A stretch of DNA of 64,000 nucleotides from Photobacterium marinum (lineage in GTDB: Bacteria; Pseudomonadota; Gammaproteobacteria; Enterobacterales; Vibrionaceae), in contig NZ_AMZO01000002.1 in NCBI RefSeq assembly GCF_000331515.1, positions 1-64,000 on the forward strand, read 5' to 3'. This document shows positions 57,544 through 64,000 of this stretch, one piece after another (position 1 is the stretch's first letter; each line of letters opens with the position of its first letter). A program made the position numbers and the translations under genes. The notes beneath the pieces are model-generated. The model was not told the DNA's origin and searched no databases. It saw only the letters and a list, made by a program, of their open reading frames with translations.

Positions 57544-58257
57544 ATGAAGCTGAATTTCTCAATTTACCGTTACAACCCTGATGTAGATAACGCGCCGCAC
57601 ATGAAAGGTTATATCCTTGAAGTGCCTGATGGTTCTGACATGATGGTGCTTGACGCCTTGATCTTGCTGAAAGAGCAGGACCCGAGTCTGGCATTTCGCC
57701 GTTCATGCCGGGAAGGTGTTTGTGGTTCTGACGGTATCAATATGAATGGCAAAAATGGTTTGGCGTGTATTACACCGCTTTCAGCCCTAACCGGCGAGAA
57801 AACCATTGTACTGCGTCCTTTGCCCGGACTGCCGGTGATCCGTGATTTGATCATCGACATGGAACAGTTCTATGCCAACTATGCCAAAGTAAAACCGTTC
57901 CTGATTAACGACGGTGCTCAGCCGCCAGCGCGTGAAAACTTACAGTCGCCGGAAGAGCGAGCGCATTTGGATGGCCTGTACGAATGTATTATGTGTGCTT
58001 GCTGCTCAACGTCCTGCCCGTCATTCTGGTGGAACCCGGATAAATTCATTGGTCCGGCTGGCTTGTTAGCTGCGTATCGTTGGCTAATTGACAGTCGTGA
58101 TACTGCAACCGATGAACGATTGTCCGATCTCGACGATGCTTTTAGTGTTTTTCGTTGCCATGGCATCATGAACTGTGTAAATGTTTGTCCTAAAGGGTTA
58201 AATCCAACAAAAGCGATTGGTCACATTAAGTCAATGTTGCTAAAGCGCGCAGTATAA
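57544..58257 (+). CDS. sdhB: Succinate dehydrogenase iron-sulfur subunit
   Basis: The 237-residue protein has the [2Fe-2S] cysteines in SCREGVCGSDG and later GLAC, and the [4Fe-4S]/[3Fe-4S] motifs CIMCACCSTSCP and CVNVCPKGL. It passes electrons from SdhA to quinone. ATG 57544 (GGAAG five bases upstream) matches the E. coli N-terminus; a GTG at 57532 is rejected. Confidence 0.97.
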   Translation: MKLNFSIYRYNPDVDNAPHMKGYILEVPDGSDMMVLDALILLKEQDPSLAFRRSCREGVCGSDGINMNGKNGLACITPLSALTGEKTIVLRPLPGLPVIRDLIIDMEQFYANYAKVKPFLINDGAQPPARENLQSPEERAHLDGLYECIMCACCSTSCPSFWWNPDKFIGPAGLLAAYRWLIDSRDTATDERLSDLDDAFSVFRCHGIMNCVNVCPKGLNPTKAIGHIKSMLLKRAV

Positions 58258-58277
58258 TTAATAGAATTATCGATATG

Positions 58278-58305
58278 CTGGCTCCAGGCTCGCAACCGGA
58301 GTCAG
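58278..58305 (+). other. Hairpin between sdhB and sucA
   Basis: CTGGCTCC pairs with GGAGTCAG (one G-T pair) around a 12-base loop. No T run follows, so transcription into sucA is likely. Confidence 0.5.
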
Positions 58306-58368
58306 CCTCAATGGCCGGTCGTCAGATGATCGGTGCAAATGGCGATAACTAGTGGTTAAGGGAAAACA

Positions 58369-61179
58369 ATGCAGAACGGCGTTATGAAGGCATGGCTTGA
58401 GTCTTCACACCTGGCTGGCGCCAATGCAACTTATGTAGAGGATCTCTACGAGTTGTATCTTAGCGACCCAGAATTAGTTAACGAAGAGTGGCGTCATGTA
58501 TTTGATGACCTGCCTGTCGTGAGCGAAGCTGTTGTTGAGCAGCCACACTCGCGTGTACGTGACTATTTCCGTCGGCTCGCAAAAGAAACAACCCATCTAA
58601 GTGCTACCGTCAGCGACCCGGATGTTGATGCCAAGCAGGTTAAGGTATTGCAGCTTATTAACGCATACCGTTTCCGAGGTCATCAACATGCAAATCTAGA
58701 TCCGCTGGGGTTGTGGCAGCAGGACCGAGTATCTGATCTCGATCCTGAGTTCCATAACCTGACAGCAGATGATTTCGATCAGGACTTCAATGTGGGTTCT
58801 TTTGCCATTGGCCAGGAAACCATGAAGCTCTCTGAAATCTTCAATGCACTGAAAAAAACCTACTGTGGTTCTATCGGTGCGGAGTATATGCACATAACTG
58901 ACACTGATGAGAAGCGTTGGATTCAACAGCGTCTTGAATCAGTTGTCGGTAAAGGAACGTTTACTAAAGAAGAAAAGATCAACTTTCTTGATGAGCTAAC
59001 AGCGGCCGAAGGCCTTGAACGTTATCTTGGCGCAAAATTCCCCGGTGCCAAGCGCTTCTCTCTCGAAGGCGGCGATGCGCTCATTCCTATGGTTAAAGAG
59101 TTGATACGTCACGCCGGTACGAACGGTGTCCGTGAAGTGGTTGTCGGTATGGCACACCGCGGTCGCTTGAATATGCTGGTTAACGTGCTCGGCAAGAAAC
59201 CGCAGGATCTGTTTGATGAGTTTGCTGGTAAGCATGACGAAACCTGGGGCACCGGTGACGTGAAATATCACCAGGGCTTCTCGGCAGACTTTGCGACACC
59301 AGGTGGTGATGTGCATTTGGCGTTGGCATTCAACCCATCACACCTTGAGATTGTAAACCCGGTGGTTATGGGCTCGGTCCGCGCCCGCCAAGACCGTCTG
59401 GGAGATAAAGACGGTTCTCTAGTATTACCGATCACCATTCATGGTGATTCGGCGGTGGCGGGCCAGGGGGTTGTCGCAGAAACCTTTAACATGTCGCAGG
59501 CGCGAGGTTATCGTGTCGGCGGTACAGTCCGCATTGTGGTGAACAACCAGATTGGTTTCACGACATCTAACCCGAACGATACTCGTTCTACTCAGTACTG
59601 TACTGATATCGCGAAAATGGTTCAGGCACCAATCTTCCATGTTAATGCTGATGATCCGGAAGCAGTTGCTTTCGTTACTCGCATTGCGATGGATTTCCGC
59701 AATACATTTAAGCGCGACGTTGTTATTGATCTGGTGTGTTACCGTCGTCATGGGCACAACGAAGCGGATGAGCCGAATGCGACTCAGCCGCTGATGTACC
59801 AGAAAATCAAGAAGCATCCGACACCGCGTAAGCTGTATGCTGATGCCCTGACTGATGAAGGTACTGTCGATCTGGAAACCGCAACAGGCCTGATCAACGA
59901 ATACCGTGATGCTTTGGATCATGGTGAATGTGTGGTCAAAGAGTGGCGTCCGATGAAGCTTCACTCCGTCGACTGGGCACCATACTTGGGGCACGACTGG
60001 AATGAAGAGTGGCCGAACACGATTGAGCAGCCTCGTCTGCTTGAACTGGCACAGCGAGTTTGCCAGCATCCGGACAGCCATAAACTGCAAAGTCGTGTTC
60101 AGAAGCTGTACAACGATCGACAGGCGATGATTGTCGGTGATAAGCCTGTTGACTGGGGTATGGCCGAAATACTGGCTTACGCGACATTGGTTGATGAAAA
60201 CAAGCGTATCCGAATTACAGGTCAGGATTCAGGTCGTGGTACTTTCTTCCACCGTCATGCGGTCCTGCATAATCAGGCCGATGCCAGCACCTATGTACCG
60301 CTGGCGAACATCCATGATAAGCAGGGCTCATTCCAGGTCTTTGACTCGGTACTATCTGAAGAAGCGGTGCTTGCTTTTGAATACGGTTATGCAACTGCAG
60401 AGCCGGGCGGTCTGACGGTTTGGGAAGCCCAGTTCGGTGATTTCGCCAATGGTGCCCAGGTGGTGATTGACCAGTTCATTAGTTCTGGTGAGCAGAAGTG
60501 GGGCCGTATGTGTGGTCTGACAATGCTGCTGCCACATGGCTATGAAGGTCAGGGACCGGAACACTCATCAGCTCGCCTTGAGCGTTATCTTCAGCTTTGT
60601 GCCGAGCAGAACATGCAGGTGGTGATCCCATCGACTCCGGCTCAGGTTTATCACATGCTGCGTCGTCAGGTAATGCGTCCGATGCGTCGTCCATTGATTG
60701 TTATGTCACCGAAGTCGTTGCTGCGTCATCCGTTATGTGTATCAACAATGGATGAACTGTCAGACGGCAACTTCCAGCCAGCTATCGGTGAGATTGATGA
60801 TCTTGACTCGAAACAGGTCAAACGCGTCGTGCTGTGTTCAGGTAAAGTCTACTACGATTTGCTGGAGCAGCGCCGTAAGAATGAGCAGGTTGATGTGGCC
60901 ATTGTTCGTATTGAACAGATTTACCCATTCCCTAAAGAAGATGTTGAAGCCGCATTAGCGAATTATCAGCACGTTTCTGATTTCGTCTGGTGTCAGGAAG
61001 AACCGCAAAACCAGGGAGCCTGGTATTCAAGTCAGCACAACTTCCGTGCTGCGTTGCCTAAAGGCGCTGAGTTAAATTATGCGGGGCGTCCGGCATCTGC
61101 ATCACCGGCTGTAGGTTACATGTCGGTTCACTTGAAACAACAGAAAGCGCTTGTCGATGCTGCGCTTACAATAGATTAA
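58369..61179 (+). CDS. sucA: 2-oxoglutarate dehydrogenase E1 component
   Basis: The 936-residue thiamine enzyme decarboxylates 2-oxoglutarate. The SucB-binding N-terminus ([15 protein letters not shown]) is present, then [15 protein letters not shown], the thiamine-pyrophosphate site with [13 protein letters not shown], and the C-terminal transketolase-like part ([14 protein letters not shown]). AAGGGAAAACA precedes ATG 58369. It follows sdhB in the usual order. Confidence 0.97.
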   Translation: MQNGVMKAWLESSHLAGANATYVEDLYELYLSDPELVNEEWRHVFDDLPVVSEAVVEQPHSRVRDYFRRLAKETTHLSATVSDPDVDAKQVKVLQLINAYRFRGHQHANLDPLGLWQQDRVSDLDPEFHNLTADDFDQDFNVGSFAIGQETMKLSEIFNALKKTYCGSIGAEYMHITDTDEKRWIQQRLESVVGKGTFTKEEKINFLDELTAAEGLERYLGAKFPGAKRFSLEGGDALIPMVKELIRHAGTNGVREVVVGMAHRGRLNMLVNVLGKKPQDLFDEFAGKHDETWGTGDVKYHQGFSADFATPGGDVHLALAFNPSHLEIVNPVVMGSVRARQDRLGDKDGSLVLPITIHGDSAVAGQGVVAETFNMSQARGYRVGGTVRIVVNNQIGFTTSNPNDTRSTQYCTDIAKMVQAPIFHVNADDPEAVAFVTRIAMDFRNTFKRDVVIDLVCYRRHGHNEADEPNATQPLMYQKIKKHPTPRKLYADALTDEGTVDLETATGLINEYRDALDHGECVVKEWRPMKLHSVDWAPYLGHDWNEEWPNTIEQPRLLELAQRVCQHPDSHKLQSRVQKLYNDRQAMIVGDKPVDWGMAEILAYATLVDENKRIRITGQDSGRGTFFHRHAVLHNQADASTYVPLANIHDKQGSFQVFDSVLSEEAVLAFEYGYATAEPGGLTVWEAQFGDFANGAQVVIDQFISSGEQKWGRMCGLTMLLPHGYEGQGPEHSSARLERYLQLCAEQNMQVVIPSTPAQVYHMLRRQVMRPMRRPLIVMSPKSLLRHPLCVSTMDELSDGNFQPAIGEIDDLDSKQVKRVVLCSGKVYYDLLEQRRKNEQVDVAIVRIEQIYPFPKEDVEAALANYQHVSDFVWCQEEPQNQGAWYSSQHNFRAALPKGAELNYAGRPASASPAVGYMSVHLKQQKALVDAALTID

Positions 61180-61210
61180 TAAGAACTGGAACAAAAAGGA
61201 CAAAGCCGAT

Positions 61211-62431
61211 ATGACGATCGAAATTCTGGTTCCCGATTTACCTGAATCAGTTGCTGATGCGACAGTGGCTACTTGGCACAAACAGCCAGGTGATACCGTT
61301 ACACGTGATGAAGTTCTGGTTGATATCGAAACAGACAAAGTGGTGCTGGAAGTACCTGCACCGGAAGATGGTATTCTTGAGTCTATCCTCGAGGATGAAG
61401 GTACAACGGTTTTAACTAAGCAGCTTATTGGTAAGATCAAGACTGGTGCCGTTGCCGGTGAGCCGACAGCTGACGTGCCTGCTGAAGCTGAGGCATCGCC
61501 AACTAAGCGCACAACTGCTTCTCTAAGTGAAGAGACCAGTGAGGCTCTGAGTCCTGCTGTACGTCGCCTGCTGGGTGAGCACAGCATCAGCCCTTCAGAT
61601 GTGAAAGGTACGGGTGTTGGTGGCCGCATTACACGCGAAGACGTTGAAGCTTACCTGAAAGAAGTGAAGACAAAAGCACCGGAAGCGCCTGCCCCTGTTG
61701 CGGAAGCCAAAGTTGAAGTGCCGCTTGCTCATCGTAGCCAGAAGCGTGTTCCTATGACCCGCCTGCGTAAGCGTGTAGCTGAGCGACTGCTGGAAGCGAA
61801 AAACAGCACAGCTATGCTGACAACGTTTAACGAAGTGAACATGAAGCCAATCATGGATCTTCGTAAGCAGTACAAAGACATCTTTGAAGAGCGCCACGGA
61901 ATCCGCCTTGGCTTTATGTCTTTCTACGTTAAAGCTGTGGTTGAAGCGCTGAAACGCTACCCTGAAGTTAATGCGTCAATTGATGGCGATGATATCGTTT
62001 ACCACAACTTCTTCGATGTCAGTATTGCTGTATCGACACCACGCGGCTTGGTTACTCCGGTTCTGCGTGATTGCGACAAGTTGAGCCTGGCTGAAATCGA
62101 GAAAGGTATTCGGGATCTTGCGATTAAAGGACGTGATGGCAAGCTGACTGTCGATGAGCTGACCGGCGGTAACTTCACCATTACCAATGGTGGTGTGTTT
62201 GGCTCTCTGATGTCTACTCCAATCATCAATCCACCTCAGTCGGCTATTCTGGGCATGCATAAGATCCAGGACCGTCCGATGGCGGTTGACGGTAAAGTTG
62301 AAATCCTGCCGATGATGTACCTGGCCCTGTCTTATGACCACCGCTTGGTTGATGGTCGTGAGTCAGTGGGCTACCTGGTCACCATCAAAGAACTTCTTGA
62401 AGATCCTACTCGTCTGTTACTGGACGTTTAA
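61211..62431 (+). CDS. sucB: Dihydrolipoyl succinyltransferase (E2 of 2-oxoglutarate dehydrogenase)
   Basis: The 406-residue protein has one lipoyl domain with the lipoylated Lys in ETDKVVLEV near residue 43, a peripheral-subunit binding domain ([19 protein letters not shown]) at about 115-155, and the catalytic acetyltransferase domain ending with [11 protein letters not shown] (catalytic His and Asp). It builds the 24-subunit core. It lies 31 nt after sucA. Confidence 0.97.
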   Translation: MTIEILVPDLPESVADATVATWHKQPGDTVTRDEVLVDIETDKVVLEVPAPEDGILESILEDEGTTVLTKQLIGKIKTGAVAGEPTADVPAEAEASPTKRTTASLSEETSEALSPAVRRLLGEHSISPSDVKGTGVGGRITREDVEAYLKEVKTKAPEAPAPVAEAKVEVPLAHRSQKRVPMTRLRKRVAERLLEAKNSTAMLTTFNEVNMKPIMDLRKQYKDIFEERHGIRLGFMSFYVKAVVEALKRYPEVNASIDGDDIVYHNFFDVSIAVSTPRGLVTPVLRDCDKLSLAEIEKGIRDLAIKGRDGKLTVDELTGGNFTITNGGVFGSLMSTPIINPPQSAILGMHKIQDRPMAVDGKVEILPMMYLALSYDHRLVDGRESVGYLVTIKELLEDPTRLLLDV

Positions 62432-62435
62432 TTTC

Positions 62436-62460
62436 GGGCCAAGCCGGGCTGGCTCGGCCC
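62436..62460 (+). other. GC-rich hairpin between sucB and sucC
   Basis: GGGCCAAGCC pairs with GGCTCGGCCC with one mismatch and a five-base loop. No T run follows; it may stabilise or partly attenuate the message. Confidence 0.55.
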
Positions 62461-62556
62461 GGCATAAATTGGTTCCGACTTTCACTGATGCGGAAATACC
62501 ATAGTATTTCAGATGGATAACAAGTCCCCAAGGGATATGAGAACGGATGGAACATA

Positions 62557-63723
62557 ATGAATCTGCACGAATATCAGGCAAAACAGCTATTTGCTGAATA
62601 CGGTTTGCCAGTTCCGGAAGGCTACGCTTGTGATACCCCACAAGAAGCGGCTGAAGCCGCAGGGAAAATTGGTAGTGATAAGTGGGTTGTAAAATGTCAG
62701 GTTCACGCCGGTGGCCGTGGTAAAGCGGGTGGTGTTGAGCTGCATGATACAAAGGAAGGAATCAAAGAATTTGCGCAGAAGTGGCTGGGTAAAAACCTGG
62801 TGACTTATCAGACTGATGCCAACGGTCAGCCTGTTGCGAAAATTCTTGTTGAAGAAGCGTCAAACATCGCCAACGAACTCTATCTGGGTGCGGTTGTAGA
62901 CCGTGCATCTCGACGTATTGTTTTCATGGCTTCAACCGAAGGCGGTGTTGAAATTGAGAAGGTGGCTGAAGAGACACCTGAGCTTATCCATAAAGCCGCG
63001 ATTGATCCGCTGGTGGGGCCTCAGCCTTATCAGGGGCGTGAACTGGCCTTTAAACTGGGGCTGGAAGGCGAGCAGATCAAGCAGTTCACCAAAATATTCC
63101 TGGGGCTTGGCACCATGTTCAGTGATTATGATCTTGCCTTGCTTGAAATCAATCCGTTGGTGATCACAGGTGACGGTAACCTGCTGTGCCTGGACGGTAA
63201 GATTAATATTGACTCCAATGCCTTGTACCGCCAACCGAAATTGCGTGAAATGCACGACCCTTCACAGGAAGATGAGCGTGAAGCGCATGCTGCCCAGTGG
63301 GAACTTAACTATGTTGCGCTGGACGGCAGTATCGGTTGTATGGTCAACGGTGCCGGTTTGGCGATGGGCACAATGGACATCGTTAACCTTTATGGTGGTC
63401 AGCCTGCTAATTTCCTCGATGTCGGTGGTGGTGCAACCAAAGAGCGTGTCACCGAAGCATTTAAGATCATTCTGTCAGACAGCAATGTTAAAGCTGTGCT
63501 GGTCAATATTTTCGGCGGTATCGTGCGTTGTGATTTAATTGCTGAAGGTATTATCGGTGCGGTTGAAGAAGTTGGCGTTGAAGTGCCGGTTGTTGTTCGT
63601 CTCGAAGGTAACAACGCAGTGCTGGGGGCAGAAACTCTGGCGAAGAGTGGTCTGAATATCATTGCTGCGACTTCCCTGACTGAAGCAGCGGAAAAAGTGG
63701 TTGCTGCAGCGGAGGGTAAATAA
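62557..63723 (+). CDS. sucC: Succinyl-CoA synthetase beta subunit
   Basis: The 388-residue ATP-grasp subunit begins [20 protein letters not shown] and has [11 protein letters not shown], the conserved LEINPLVIT and [12 protein letters not shown]. It forms ATP or GTP from succinyl-CoA with SucD. The stop TAA shares its last A with the sucD ATG. Confidence 0.97.
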   Translation: MNLHEYQAKQLFAEYGLPVPEGYACDTPQEAAEAAGKIGSDKWVVKCQVHAGGRGKAGGVELHDTKEGIKEFAQKWLGKNLVTYQTDANGQPVAKILVEEASNIANELYLGAVVDRASRRIVFMASTEGGVEIEKVAEETPELIHKAAIDPLVGPQPYQGRELAFKLGLEGEQIKQFTKIFLGLGTMFSDYDLALLEINPLVITGDGNLLCLDGKINIDSNALYRQPKLREMHDPSQEDEREAHAAQWELNYVALDGSIGCMVNGAGLAMGTMDIVNLYGGQPANFLDVGGGATKERVTEAFKIILSDSNVKAVLVNIFGGIVRCDLIAEGIIGAVEEVGVEVPVVVRLEGNNAVLGAETLAKSGLNIIAATSLTEAAEKVVAAAEGK

Positions 63724-64000
63724 TGTCTGTTCTAATTAATAAAGATACTAAAGTCATTTGCCAGGGATTCACCGGCGGTCAGGGTACTTTCCATTCCGAG
63801 CAGGCCATTGAGTACGGTACACAAATGGTCGGCGGTGTGTCTCCGGGTAAAGGCGGAACGACACATCTTGGTTTGCCTGTGTTTAACACCGTTCGCGAAG
63901 CCGTTGAAGCAACTGGTGCGACAGCGACTGTGATCTATGTTCCGGCACCTTTTTGTAAGGATGCCATCCTGGAAGCTATTGATGCAGGTATTGAGCTCAT
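63723..64000 (+). CDS. sucD: Succinyl-CoA synthetase alpha subunit (3' end outside window)
   Basis: The first 92 codons are present: [29 protein letters not shown], then [16 protein letters not shown] and [16 protein letters not shown], the CoA-binding Rossmann domain of SucD. The active-site His and the rest lie beyond the window. The start overlaps the sucC stop by one base, so the two are translationally coupled. Confidence 0.96.
   Translation, partial: MSVLINKDTKVICQGFTGGQGTFHSEQAIEYGTQMVGGVSPGKGGTTHLGLPVFNTVREAVEATGATATVIYVPAPFCKDAILEAIDAGIEL

Noticed and set aside
59425-60090. 221-codon open frame on the minus strand
   Set aside because: It lies wholly antisense within sucA, has no family resemblance, and is explained by codon bias of a highly conserved gene.

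Overview
The window is one contiguous chromosomal stretch of a marine gammaproteobacterium of the family Vibrionaceae, most like Photobacterium or its near relatives (Enterovibrio, Grimontia). The case rests on a toxRS operon divergent from htpG, two OmpU/OmpL-type porins, the priC/ybaM/ybaN-apt-dnaX-ybaB-recR and htpG-adk-hemH-gsk blocks, the asnB/nagC-nagA-nagB/nagE-glnS-fur-fldA-ybfF-seqA-pgm block, and gltA facing sdhCDAB-sucABCD. No phage, transposon, CRISPR array, rRNA or tRNA was seen. The genus is an inference from gene content; no marker gene was compared.

Positions 1-8.6 kb are the most accessory part. The tail of a possible secreted protein is followed by a leftward five-gene operon: a class-V cysteine desulfurase, a double-cubane/2-hydroxyacyl-CoA dehydratase-like protein, its ATP-dependent activase, a DUF3343 Se/S carrier-like protein and YedF. 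Next comes a secreted leukocidin-type pore-forming toxin with a good Fur-box match upstream and a (CTCTTAT)6 repeat downstream, then a chemoreceptor and a GcvR-like ACT protein.

Positions 8.6-19 kb hold envelope and housekeeping genes: lpxM, a glycerophosphodiester phosphodiesterase, a dmeF-like metal exporter with a MarR regulator, a coiled-coil lipoprotein, ybaM, a histone-deacetylase-fold enzyme, priC, a TSUP permease and dinG. Positions 19-34.6 kb hold a porin, a DUF2057 protein, a DksA/TraR-type protein, a 38-residue membrane peptide gene, ybaN, apt, dnaX with a frameshift signal matching that of E. coli, ybaB, recR, a second porin, toxRS, htpG, adk, hemH and gsk.

Positions 34.6-53.3 kb hold asnB, a Kef/CPA2 antiporter, the N-acetylglucosamine module (nagC-nagA-nagB divergent from a nagE lacking the IIA domain), glnS, fur, a hotdog-fold protein, fldA, a DUF2788 protein, ybfF, seqA, pgm, a DUF1853 protein, a DUF2517 protein and a Nif3/YbgI protein. 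Positions 53.3-64 kb hold the TCA-cycle cluster gltA | sdhCDAB-sucABCD, with sucD cut by the window end.

Several systems fit together. ToxR probably influences the two porins. NagE imports GlcNAc as GlcNAc-6-P, which NagA and NagB convert to fructose-6-P while NagC senses it. Fur lies in the window, and Fur-box-like sites precede the toxin and one porin. The most interesting material is the double-cubane/selenium-type operon and the adjacent toxin locus.
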